A stretch of 64,000 nt of DNA, from assembly GCA_963741405.1 (NCBI GenBank), contig CAVUHX010000031.1:62001-126000 (forward strand). The letters run 5' to 3'. How positions within the stretch are numbered: position 1 is the first letter of the stretch; each line of letters starts with the position of its first letter. The translations under genes and the position numbers were made by a program. This document shows positions 45,417 to 54,594 of this stretch, one piece after another. Under the pieces are notes generated by a model. It did no database searches and was not told where the DNA came from. It was given only the letters and a program-made list of their open reading frames with translations. The DNA is from Roseiarcus sp963741405. Its GTDB lineage: Bacteria > Pseudomonadota > Alphaproteobacteria > Rhizobiales > Beijerinckiaceae.

Positions 45417-46333
45417 TCACTTGAACTTGTCCATGTTGTCCTTGGTGACGAGGGCGGCGCCAGAGTCGATCAGGGACTCCACCTTTTCTCCCTTGATGGA
45501 CTTCACCAGCGCGTCCACGCCGAGCTCCGCCATTTTCGACGGGAACTGCGCCACGGAGGCGTCCTCGATTCCTGCGGCCATGGCTTCCGCCTCGCCGCAG
45601 CAGAAATCGAAACCCACGAGAATGACGCGATGATCAAGCTTGGCGTTCTTGATCGCCTGCGCGGCGCCGGCCGCGGGCGGGCCGCACGCCGAATAGATCG
45701 CCACGAGATTGCGGATTCGCCGTCAGGATGTCCTGGGCGACGTTGATCCCTTTTTCTTCGGTGCAGCTTGTCGCGCCTCTGCCGACGATCTTGACGTCGA
45801 CGCCTTTCAAGCCTTCGAGCATGCCGTTCACTCGATCATCAAGCGCGGGCACGCCCGGCACGCCTTCGAGAACGCCGAGCGTGTCGCCGTTCTTCAAGAC
45901 CGACTTGAGATATTGGCCCGCGATTTTGCCGGCTTCGAGATTGTTCGTGGTGGCAAGCGCGGTCTGGCCCTTCCAGTCGGGGATTCTTGTTGTCCATGAG
46001 GACGACCTTGACGCCTTTGGCGACTGCCTTGTCGAGCGTCGTCGCCACCGTCGGATCGACCGGCGTGATGGCGATGCCCTGCACTCCCTTGCTCACCATC
46101 AACTCGATGAGCGCGATTTGACCTTCGATATCGGTCGCGGAGGTTCCCTGCCCGAAGACGATCTCGACTCCGGGATGAGCCGCCGCATACGCCTTGGCTG
46201 CGTTCTCCATCGTGGCGAAAAATGGCACCGGGAACTTGGTGATGAAGCCGAGCTTGATCGGTTGGTCCGCTTGGGCGGGCCCGGCGATCGCCGCGGCAAG
46301 CGCTACGCCGCCGAGCAGCACTGTCAGTCGCAT
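45417..46333 (-). pseudogene. Sugar ABC transporter substrate-binding protein (RbsB-like), two frame breaks
   Basis: A periplasmic binding protein of the ribose/galactose class, about 304 residues when corrected. The signal peptide (MRLTVLLGGVALAAAIAGPA) and domain start (QPIKLGFITKFPVPFFATME) are clear, then GVQGIAITPVDPTVATTLDK. Near 45984 one extra base after MDNK shifts the frame; sequence resumes as TALATTNNLEAGKIAGQYLK and NGDTLGVLEGVPGVPALDDR. Near 45711 another extra base follows LTANP, and it resumes LVAIYSACGPPAAGAAQAIK to VTKDNMDKFK. No nonsense codon is seen otherwise. Both insertions are single bases, so sequencing error is likely. Confidence 0.8.
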
Positions 46334-46416
46334 GTTGCATCCTCCCTTGCTTCAAAGAGGTCGCTCCAGAGCGGAGCGACGCTCGCTTCGCCGCAGCCTG
46401 ATGCGACGAAATCCGG

Positions 46417-47181
<765 letters not shown>

Positions 47182-48228
47182 CTAGGTCCCCGCCGCCTGA
47201 ATGACCCGCGCGCGCGCCTCCAGATGACTGCGCAGCACGTCGGCCTCGACCGCCACGACGATGACGAGGCCGATGGCGATCATCTGGAAGAACACATTGA
47301 CGTCGAGAAGGTTGAGCGCGTTGCGGATCACTCCGATCATCACCGCCCCGATCAGCGCGTGGCCGATATGGCCTCGCCCGCCGAGAAAGCTCGCGCCGCC
47401 GATGATGACCGCGGCGATGGTGTCGAGTTCGAGCAGATTGCCGTAGAGCGGAGAACTGGCGGCGGTGCGACCGGCGAGAACGACCGCGCCGACGCCCGCG
47501 CAGAAGCCGGAAATCACGTAGCTCGAAACGAGCACCCCTTTGACCGGTATGCCCATTTCAAGCGCCGCTTCCGGGTTGCCGCCGACGGCGTAAATCCAAC
47601 GGCCCCATACCATCGCCTTGGTCATGACCAGCCCGGCGAGGGCGACCACAAGGACGACGAAGAAGGAGTTCGGCAGGCCGAAAGTCTCCGACCCGCCGAT
47701 CGCGACGATCGCGTCGGGCATGCCGCGCATCGTGGTGTGGCCGATGGCGAGCTGCAGCGCGAGGCCGCGGCAGATGCTCAAAGTCGCAAGCGTTATGATG
47801 AACGGGTGCGGAAGGCGTCCGTAGACGTAGACGACGCCGTTGACGACGCCGACGAGCGTCGCAGCGCCGAGCATCGCGAGGGCCACGACGAGCGCCGAAT
47901 TGTCGATACGAAACACGAGGCCGCCGATCACGGTCGCGAGGGCGAGATTCGAGCCGACCGACAGGTCGATTCCGCGGGTGAGAATGACGAGGTGCTGCCC
48001 GATCGCCACGATCGCGATGACGGCGGTTTGCGCGAGAATGTTGCTGATATTGACCGGCTTCAGAAAATAGGGCGTCGCCTGGCTGATGACGGCGATGAGC
48101 AGGATGAGGATCAGCAGCGGGCCGACGGCGAGCAGCCTCAGAGCCAAAGAAACTGCGGTGGCCTCGCCGGTCCGGCGCTCCCTGGGAGAGGGAGCCGTTT
48201 CCTGACGTTCGGTCGCCGCTTCCGCCAC
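47182..48228 (-). CDS. Sugar ABC transporter permease (RbsC/FrcC-like)
   Basis: An inner-membrane permease of 348 residues, first gene of the operon. It has about 9-10 hydrophobic helices. Family landmarks are NISNILAQTAVIAIVAIGQH, LVILTRGIDLSVGSNLALAT, GRLPHPFIITLATLSICRGL, YAVGGNPEAALEMGI and AVIIGGASFLGGRGHIG. The N-terminal 25 residues are polar and cytoplasmic. It is divergent from the GntR-type regulator gene, with 178 bases between. Confidence 0.93.
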   Translation of the reverse strand: MAEAATERQETAPSPRERRTGEATAVSLALRLLAVGPLLILILLIAVISQATPYFLKPVNISNILAQTAVIAIVAIGQHLVILTRGIDLSVGSNLALATVIGGLVFRIDNSALVVALAMLGAATLVGVVNGVVYVYGRLPHPFIITLATLSICRGLALQLAIGHTTMRGMPDAIVAIGGSETFGLPNSFFVVLVVALAGLVMTKAMVWGRWIYAVGGNPEAALEMGIPVKGVLVSSYVISGFCAGVGAVVLAGRTAASSPLYGNLLELDTIAAVIIGGASFLGGRGHIGHALIGAVMIGVIRNALNLLDVNVFFQMIAIGLVIVVAVEADVLRSHLEARARVIQAAGT

Positions 48229-48343
48229 ATCGCCCTCGTCATGTTTCCGAGAGACAAAAACCTCGGGTTGCGGTCGTCGCCGTAGGCGCCCGGTCGTCTC
48301 TTTTCGGGGTATTGCGCGATTAGTTTCTTCTCCATAAAAGACC

Positions 48344-48359
48344 GTCTTGTCGTCCAGAC
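48344..48359. promoter_or_regulatory. Candidate operator for the GntR-type regulator
   Basis: The site GTCTTGTCGTCCAGAC lies in the divergent promoter region. Its TTGTC/CCAG core has the general shape of FCD-type GntR sites (TnGTnnnACnA), but the symmetry is weak (only the outer GTCT/AGAC pairs perfectly). Confidence 0.25.
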
Positions 48360-48406
48360 GTCAAATTGTTTTTTATCGACAAATAAGCATACAGAGCCCC
48401 TGCCCG

Positions 48407-49310
48407 ATGAAGACGGACGCCGTATTCAAGCGCGCCTTCAATGACGCGATCGATCTGATCTCCAAACTCGGGGACGGCGAACCGCTGCCGTCCGAGAACG
48501 CATTGCGTTCGATGCTCGGCGTCAGCCGCACGACCGTGCGCAAAATCATCGCGACCCTCGCCGCGCGAGGCGTCGTGGTCGGAGCCGGGCGTCAGCGCGC
48601 GGTTCGATCGAGTGACACGCGGATGCAGCGGTTTCCCGAGGCGGAGACGGTCTCGGCTTCCGCTCAGCTCGAGAAAAAGTTCATGGAATGGATGCTGCGG
48701 GAAAACGCGCTTCCAGGAACGACGATCAACGAGCTCGAGCTGGCCCGCCGGTTCGGCGTGGCGACGACCGGAATCCGCGAGTTCCTGAACCGATTCCAAA
48801 GGTTCGGACTCATCGAAAAGCGGCCCAACGGCGGCTGGGCGCTGCACGGCTTCACGCGAGAGCTTCGCCCTCGAACTCTTCGAGATCCGGGAAATGTTCG
48901 AGCTCCGGTCAGCGATGGCCTTCGCCGCGCTGCCCGAGTCTTCTCCGTTGTGGCGGCAGATCGAGACGCTGCGCGAGGAGCATCACTCGCTGCTGAAGGA
49001 CATCGAGCGCCGCTACCACGACTTTTCCGATCTCGACAGCCGCTTCCACCAGCTCATCAACTGGGCGAACCGCAACCGGTTCATCGACGGCTTCTACGAC
49101 ATCTTCACGCTCATTTTTCATTACCATTACCAATGGAACAAGCGCGACGAGCGGCAACGCAACGGCGTCGCGATTCGAGAGCACATCGCCTACATCGACG
49201 CGCTGCTCAGCCGGAACCCCGCCGCCGTCAGGCGCGCCTGCAAAGCACATCTCGCCTCGGCAAAGACGACCCTCTTGCGGTCCACGTCACAGCAACGGCC
49301 TCCGCCATAG
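48407..49310 (+). pseudogene. GntR/FCD-type regulator with two helix-turn-helix domains, one frame break
   Basis: A repressor-type protein of about 300 residues when corrected, divergent from the sugar operon it probably controls. The first winged helix-turn-helix is LPSENALRSMLGVSRTTVRK and the second is NELELARRFGVATTGIREFL, followed by RFGLIEKRPNGGW. Near 48860 one extra base breaks the frame. The FCD effector domain then follows in the next frame: FALELFEIREMFELRSAMAF, YHDFSDLDSRFHQLINWANR and REHIAYIDALLSRNPAAVRR, with metal/effector-binding Asp and His residues. The broken frame would end in unrelated Arg-rich sequence at 49327. The clean remainder suggests a sequencing error. Confidence 0.75.
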
Positions 49311-49412
49311 AGGGGCGAGGCCGATAAACGGGTCGTCCACGCCTGGCGCGACCTATCCCTTCAGCCGAACGAAACTTTCTTGCGCTCGACCCGGCGCGTG
49401 CGCGACGGCGGG

Positions 49413-50771
49413 TCACAACGCCGAGAGCCTGCGCATCGTCACGGTGAACCGGGCCGCGATCCTCTCGCGCGAAACGTGCCGGCCGCCCTGCACGACCTTG
49501 CGGCCGCCGCTCCAGACGCAGTCGACGAGCGGGTTTCCGGCGCTGAAAATCCAGGCGTCGAGGATGGCGTCGCCGGTCTTTCCCGCGAGCGTCGGATGAC
49601 CGGCGTCGAGCGTCAAGAGGTCGGCGCGCGCGCCGACCGCGAGCGCGCCCGAGCGGCGCGCCAGCGCCTGCGCCCCGCCGGCCAGCGCCGTGTCAAACAG
49701 CGCTCGCCCGGCCGATCCGCCGGCGTCCGCAATCACGTTGCGCGACCGCGAACCGAGGCGCTGGGAATATTCGAGCTGTCGCAGTTCGTCCGCCGCGGCA
49801 ATGGAAACATTCGAGTCGGTTCCGACGCCGAAGCGTCCGCCGGCGTCCAGCCAAGCGCGCCCCTGGAAAATCCCGTCGCCGAGATTGGCCTCGGTCACGG
49901 GACAGAGCCCCGCCACGGCCCCGGAGGCGGCGAGATCGCGCGTCTCGCCCGCGTCCATATGCGTCGCATGGACGAGGCACCAGCGCGGGTCGACCTCCGC
50001 GTGGTCGAGGAGCCAGCGGACCGGACGGGCGCCGAGCGCGGCGACGCAATCATCGACTTCCGCGACCTGCTCGGCGGCGTGAATGTGGACGGGCCGGCGC
50101 CCCGCAAGCGCGACGACGCGGGCGAGTTCTTCCGGCGTCGCGGCGCGCAGGCTGTGCGGCGCGACGCCGAGCGCCTCATCCGGCCTTCCCTCGACGAGCC
50201 CTTCGCAGGCCTCGAACAGGCGGGCGAAGCCGTCGAGGTCATTGATGAACCGGCGCTGTTCCGGCTTCGGCGGCGCCCCGCCGAAGGTCGCGTGCGCGTA
50301 GAAGACCGGCAGGAGCGTCAGAGCGATTCCCGCTTCGCGCGCGGCGGCCACGATGCGCCCGGCCATTTCCGAGAGGTCGGCGTAGGGGGCGCCGTCGGGC
50401 GCGTGATGAAGGTAGTGGAATTCGGCGACGGCGGCGAAGCCCGCTTCCAGCATCTCGACATAGAGCTGGGCTGCGATCGCCTCGACGTCGTCCGGCGTCA
50501 CCCTCAGCGCGAACCGGTACATCGTCTCGCGCCAGGTCCAGAAGGTGTCAGGGCCGGTCCCACGGGTTTCGGCGAGGCCTGCCATCGCCCGCTGGAAGGC
50601 GTGGCTGTGCAGATCCGCCAGCGCCGGGATGAGGATCGCATGCCGCTCGTCGCCCGCGCGCGGGGGGACGCCGGTCTCGACCGTGAGAATCGTCCCCGCG
50701 TCGATCGTGAGCCGGACGCCCGATTTCCAGCCATCCGGCATCAGGGCGCTTTCGGCATGAACGGCAGTCAG
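49413..50771 (-). CDS. hutF: Formimidoylglutamate deiminase HutF
   Basis: A metal-dependent amidohydrolase of about 450 residues that deaminates N-formimino-L-glutamate to N-formyl-L-glutamate, which HutG then cleaves. Seen: IPALADLHSHAFQRAMAGLA (metal-binding HxH), FHYLHHAPDG, VHIHAAEQVAEVDD, LVHATHMDAGE and FGVGTDSNVSIAAADELRQL. The family normally starts about 10 residues before PDGW; here no ATG, GTG or TTG lies at that point, and the best site is a CTG at 50771 (LTAVHAESALMPDGW). The first ATG, at 50741, would shorten the N-terminus. The gene is divergent from hutI. Confidence 0.88.
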   Translation of the reverse strand: MTAVHAESALMPDGWKSGVRLTIDAGTILTVETGVPPRAGDERHAILIPALADLHSHAFQRAMAGLAETRGTGPDTFWTWRETMYRFALRVTPDDVEAIAAQLYVEMLEAGFAAVAEFHYLHHAPDGAPYADLSEMAGRIVAAAREAGIALTLLPVFYAHATFGGAPPKPEQRRFINDLDGFARLFEACEGLVEGRPDEALGVAPHSLRAATPEELARVVALAGRRPVHIHAAEQVAEVDDCVAALGARPVRWLLDHAEVDPRWCLVHATHMDAGETRDLAASGAVAGLCPVTEANLGDGIFQGRAWLDAGGRFGVGTDSNVSIAAADELRQLEYSQRLGSRSRNVIADAGGSAGRALFDTALAGGAQALARRSGALAVGARADLLTLDAGHPTLAGKTGDAILDAWIFSAGNPLVDCVWSGGRKVVQGGRHVSRERIAARFTVTMRRLSAL

Positions 50772-50818
50772 GCGCGCCTCCGGTCCGTCGCGGGTTTCTT
50801 GCGTTTCGATGCGATATG

Positions 50819-50828
50819 TATTGCAATA
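50819..50828. promoter_or_regulatory. Palindrome upstream of hutF
   Basis: TATTGCAATA is a perfect 10-bp palindrome, 48 bases before the likely hutF start and within the hutF/hutI divergent region. It is a candidate operator for a hut repressor, but no hutC gene is in the window. Confidence 0.35.
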
Positions 50829-50891
50829 AACAGGCAGCTGAGGAAGCGTTACAATGGGTGAGAGCCTGTCTCGAAAGCCCACCCTCGTCGT

Positions 50892-50912
50892 GAGGCGCCC
50901 CGAAGGGGCCTC
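50892..50912. repeat. REP-like palindrome 1 in the hut divergent region
   Basis: The inverted arms GAGGCGCCCC and GGGGCCTC face each other around GAA, flanked by CTCGTCGT and CGAAGGACGA, the usual outline of Hyphomicrobiales intergenic palindromes. It lies 37 bases before a second, longer one. Confidence 0.6.
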
Positions 50913-50948
50913 GAAGGACGATCGACTGGACGCAGGCGCAACCTGGAG

Positions 50949-50992
50949 CATCCTTCGAGGCCCTTTGCATTCGCAAAGGGCGCCTCAGGATG
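50949..50992. repeat. REP-like palindrome 2, directly before hutI
   Basis: Arms CATCCTTCGAGGCCCTTTGC (50949-50968) and GCAAAGGGCGCCTCAGGATG (50973-50992) pair over nearly their whole length with two single-base bulges and an ATTC loop. The 3' arm reaches to 8 bases before the hutI ATG and includes part of its purine-rich ribosome-binding site, so folding could hinder translation. Confidence 0.7.
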
Positions 50993-50999
50993 GGGCTCG

Positions 51000-52244
51000 A
51001 TGACGATCGAGACAGTCCCTCAGCCGGCGACGGACGACGTCGAAACGATCTGGCTGAACGCGCGCCTGGCGACGCTCGCTCCCGGAAAGCCGGGTTTCGG
51101 GATTGTCGAGAAGGGAGCCGTCGCCGCGCGGGGCGGCCGCATCGCCTTCGCCGGTCCCGAGAACGATCTGCCCGCGGCCCTGCGGGCTCGCGCCCGGGTC
51201 GTCGACTGCGAGGGGCGCTGGATCACGCCCGGGCTGATCGACTGCCACACCCATCTCGTCTACGGCGGCGATCGCGCCGCGGAATTCGAGATGCGGCTTG
51301 CCGGCGCGAGCTACGAAGAAATCGCCAGGGCCGGGGGCGGCATTCTCTCGACCGTGCGGGCGACGCGCGCGACAAGCGAAGATGATCTGGTCGCTTCGGC
51401 GCTCCGGCGCCTCGACGCGCTAATCGCCGAAGGCGTGACGACGGTCGAGGTCAAGTCGGGTTACGGCCTCGAACTCGAGACGGAGCGGAAGTCGCTGCGC
51501 GCAGCGCGGCGCCTCGGCGAGGCGCGGCCAATCACGGTCCGCTCGACGCTCCTCGCCGCGCATGCGGTTCCGCCGGAATATGCAGAGCATCGCAATGCCT
51601 ATCTCGACACGGTCGTCGGCGAGACGATCCCGGCGCTCGCCGGCGAAGGCCTCGTCGACGCGGTCGACGCCTTCTGCGAGCGCATCGCCTTCGTTGCGCC
51701 GGAGGTCGCGCGGGTGTTCGACGCCGCCCGGAGTCTCGATCTGCCGGTCAAGCTGCACGCCGACCAATTGTCGAACGGCGGTGGCGGCGCGCTCGCGGCC
51801 GAATTCCGCGCCCTTTCCGCCGACCACCTCGAATACACCGACGAAGCCGGCGTCGAAGCCATGGCGGCGACCGGAGTGGTCGCGGTTCTCCTGCCGGGCG
51901 CGTTTTACACGCTTCGCGAGCGGCAGGCGCCGCCGGTCGCGCTTTTTCGCAGGCTTCGGGTCCCGATTGCGGTCGCGACCGACTCGAACCCGGGCACCTC
52001 GCCGCTGACATCGATTCTGCTGGCCCTGAACATGGCCGCCACGCTGTTCGGCCTGACAGTCGACGAGTGCATCCGGGGCGTCACGCGCCATGCGGCCGAG
52101 GCGCTCGGCCTCGGCGGCGAAACAGGGACGCTCGAAGCGGGCAAATGGGCGGATCTGGCGATCTGGGAGGTCGAAAGGCCGGCCGAACTCGTCTATCGTC
52201 TGGGCTTCAATCCCCTGCACGCCCGGGTTTGGAGAGGCCGATGA
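51000..52244 (+). CDS. hutI: Imidazolonepropionase HutI
   Basis: The third enzyme of histidine breakdown; it hydrolyses 4-imidazolone-5-propionate to N-formimino-L-glutamate in the cytosol. The protein is 414 residues, a normal length. The amidohydrolase metal site HTHLVYGGDRAAEFEMR (GLIDCHTH near 77-84), the loop AGGGILSTVRATR, KSGYGLELETERKSLR, LHADQLSNGGG, ATDSNPGTSP and NMAATLFGLT are all present. The ATG follows GGATGGGG, part of which is in a REP-like hairpin. Its TGA overlaps the hutH ATG. Confidence 0.96.
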   Translation: MTIETVPQPATDDVETIWLNARLATLAPGKPGFGIVEKGAVAARGGRIAFAGPENDLPAALRARARVVDCEGRWITPGLIDCHTHLVYGGDRAAEFEMRLAGASYEEIARAGGGILSTVRATRATSEDDLVASALRRLDALIAEGVTTVEVKSGYGLELETERKSLRAARRLGEARPITVRSTLLAAHAVPPEYAEHRNAYLDTVVGETIPALAGEGLVDAVDAFCERIAFVAPEVARVFDAARSLDLPVKLHADQLSNGGGGALAAEFRALSADHLEYTDEAGVEAMAATGVVAVLLPGAFYTLRERQAPPVALFRRLRVPIAVATDSNPGTSPLTSILLALNMAATLFGLTVDECIRGVTRHAAEALGLGGETGTLEAGKWADLAIWEVERPAELVYRLGFNPLHARVWRGR

Positions 52245-53779
52245 CTGTGATCTTGCGGCCCGGCGAAACGCCGCTCAGCGACTGGCGGGCGATCTGGCGC
52301 GGGGCGTCGGTCGCGCTCGACTCCGCCTGCCGGGAGAAGGTCGCCGCAAGCGCGGCGGCGGTCCAGCGCATTCTCGCCCGCGGCGAACCGGTCTACGGAA
52401 TCAACACCGGCTTCGGCAAGCTCGCCGGCGTGCGGATCGATGAGGCCGATCTCGCGCAGCTCCAGCGCAACATCGTCCTGTCGCACGCCGCCGGCGTGGG
52501 CGAGGCGACGCCGCTTCCGGTCACGCGTCTCATGATGGCGCTGAAGCTCGGCAGCCTCGCCCAGGGAGCCTCGGGCGTGCGCCAGCAGACGCTCGACGGC
52601 ATCACGGCGATGCTCGAGCGCCGCGTGACGCCGGTCGTTCCTTCCCAGGGCTCGGTCGGCGCCTCTGGCGACCTCGCGCCGCTCGCCCACATGGCCGCCG
52701 CCATGATCGGCGTGGGCGAGGCCGCGCTCGACGGTCGGATCATGCCGGCGGCCGAAGCGCTCGCCGCCGTCGGACTCGAGCCGCTCGCGCTGCAGCCGAA
52801 GGAGGGGCTCGCGCTCCTCAACGGCACGCAGTTCTCGACCGCTCATGCGCTCGTCGGCCTGTTCGAGGCGGAGACCCTGTTCCGCTCGGCGCTGGCGACC
52901 GGCGCGCTGTCGCTCGACGCGGCGCGCGGCTCGGACGCGCCGTTCGATCCGCGCATCCACGCGCTGCGCCGCCACCGCGGCCAGCGGGAAGCCGCCGCGG
53001 CCTTGCGAGCGCTCGTCGCCGGCAGCGAGATCCGCGCCTCCCACCGGGTCGGCGACCCGAGGGTTCAGGATCCCTATTGCCTGCGCTGCCAGCCGCAGGT
53101 GATGGGCGCCGCGCTCGACCTTCTCCGCCACGCCGCAGCCACGCTCGCCGACGAAGCCAACTCGGTGTCCGACAATCCGCTCGTCTTCGCCGAAGACGAC
53201 GAGGCGCTGTCGGGCGGCAATTTTCACGCCGAGCCCGTCGCCTTCGTCGCCGACATCATTGCGCTCGCGATCTGCGAGATCGGCTCGCTCGCCGAGCGGA
53301 AAATCGCCATGCTGGTCGATCCGGCGCTCAGCGGCCTGCCGGCTTTCCTGACGCCGAATCCGGGCCTCAACTCGGGCTTCATGCTCGCCCAGGTGACGGC
53401 CGCCGCGCTCGTCTCCGAAAACAAGCAGCGCGCCTACCCGGCGAGCGTCGATTCGATCCCGACCTCGGCCAACCAGGAGGATCACGTGTCGATGGCGGCC
53501 CATGCCGCGCGGCGGCTTTCGCCAATGGTCGGGAATGCGTTTTCCGTCATCGGCATCGAATGGCTCGCCGCCGCGCAGGGCTGCGACTTTCATGCGCCGC
53601 TGCGCTCGAGTGCGCCGCTCGAGGCTTTGCGCGCGCGGATCCGCCGGAACGTTGCCCATCTCGACGACGATCGCTACTTTCACCCCGACATCGCAGCCGC
53701 CACGCGCCTCACGTGCGAGGGCGCGATCATCGAGGCGGTCGGCGGGAATCTCCTGCCGGCTCTGGACGCCGAGCGATGA
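52241..53779 (+). CDS. hutH: Histidine ammonia-lyase HutH
   Basis: The first enzyme of histidine breakdown; it removes ammonia from L-histidine to give urocanate. The protein is 512 residues. The active-site triad Ala141-Ser142-Gly143 (GSVGASGDLAPLAH) forms the MIO cofactor autocatalytically. Other signature regions are YGINTGFGKLAGVRI, LLNGTQFSTAHAL, QDPYCLRCQPQVMGAALDLL, SDNPLVF and SIPTSANQEDHVSM. The start ATG follows GGAGAGG and overlaps the hutI stop (ATGA); the stop overlaps the hutG ATG. Confidence 0.97.
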   Translation: MTVILRPGETPLSDWRAIWRGASVALDSACREKVAASAAAVQRILARGEPVYGINTGFGKLAGVRIDEADLAQLQRNIVLSHAAGVGEATPLPVTRLMMALKLGSLAQGASGVRQQTLDGITAMLERRVTPVVPSQGSVGASGDLAPLAHMAAAMIGVGEAALDGRIMPAAEALAAVGLEPLALQPKEGLALLNGTQFSTAHALVGLFEAETLFRSALATGALSLDAARGSDAPFDPRIHALRRHRGQREAAAALRALVAGSEIRASHRVGDPRVQDPYCLRCQPQVMGAALDLLRHAAATLADEANSVSDNPLVFAEDDEALSGGNFHAEPVAFVADIIALAICEIGSLAERKIAMLVDPALSGLPAFLTPNPGLNSGFMLAQVTAAALVSENKQRAYPASVDSIPTSANQEDHVSMAAHAARRLSPMVGNAFSVIGIEWLAAAQGCDFHAPLRSSAPLEALRARIRRNVAHLDDDRYFHPDIAAATRLTCEGAIIEAVGGNLLPALDAER

Positions 53780-54594
53780 GCGACAGGCGCCCGGACTGGC
53801 TCGAGGTCAGGCGCGGCACGGCGCCGCTGATCGTCAGCATTCCGCACGGCGGCGTCGACCTGCGGGACTATGAGCCGCGCTTCGTCAGCCCGTGGATCGC
53901 GCGCAAGGACGCCGACTGGCGGCTCGACGAGCTCTACGATTTCGTCGGCTCGCTCGGCGCGACGCTGGTCCGCACAAGCCTGTCGCGCTCGATCATCGAC
54001 GTCAACCGCGACCCGAGCGGCGTCTCGCTCTATCCGGGGCAGGCGACGACCGAGCTCTGCCCGACCACGACCTTCGACGGCGAGCCGCTCTATTCGGGGA
54101 ACGGGCCCGACCCGAACGACATCGCCGACCGCACACGGGCCTTCTTCGATCCCTATCACGCAGCGCTCGGCGCCGAGATCGCCCGCCTCAAGGCGCGCTT
54201 CGGCCGGGTGGCCCTGTTCGATGCCCACTCGATCCGCTCGCGCATTCCGCGCCTGTTCGACGGCGAGCTGCCGGTGTTCAATCTCGGGACGAACGGCGGC
54301 GCGAGCTGCAGCCCGAAACTGCGGGAAGCGCTCGCCTCTACGCTCGCGGCGAGCGGGCAGAGTTCTGTCGTCGACGGCCGCTTCCGGGGCGGCTGGATCA
54401 CCCGGCGCCACGGAAACCCGGGCGAGGGAATCGAGGCGATCCAGCTCGAACTCGCCTGCCGCGGCTACATGCTCGAACCCGAATTCCCGTCGCCCGCCAA
54501 CTGGCCGCAACCGATCGACGACGGACGTTCCGCCCGCACCCGGGCGACCCTGCGGCGTGTGCTGGAAACGATTCTGGAGAAAGTCGCCCCATGA
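53776..54594 (+). CDS. hutG: N-formylglutamate deformylase HutG
   Basis: It hydrolyses N-formyl-L-glutamate, the HutF product, to formate and glutamate. The protein is 272 residues. It matches the FGase family: PLIVSIPHGGVDLRDYE, KDADWRLDELYDF, SRSIIDVNRDPSG, ALFDAHSIRSRIPRLFDGEL, NLGTNGGASC and RHGNPGEGIEAIQLELA, with the conserved His and Asp/Glu zinc ligands. The ATG overlaps the hutH stop and the TGA overlaps the hutU ATG, so the four genes are translationally coupled. Confidence 0.95.
   Translation: MSDRRPDWLEVRRGTAPLIVSIPHGGVDLRDYEPRFVSPWIARKDADWRLDELYDFVGSLGATLVRTSLSRSIIDVNRDPSGVSLYPGQATTELCPTTTFDGEPLYSGNGPDPNDIADRTRAFFDPYHAALGAEIARLKARFGRVALFDAHSIRSRIPRLFDGELPVFNLGTNGGASCSPKLREALASTLAASGQSSVVDGRFRGGWITRRHGNPGEGIEAIQLELACRGYMLEPEFPSPANWPQPIDDGRSARTRATLRRVLETILEKVAP

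Noticed and set aside
49380..50861. 493-codon plus-strand frame opposite hutF
   Set aside because: Shadow frame; the minus strand encodes a recognisable amidohydrolase.
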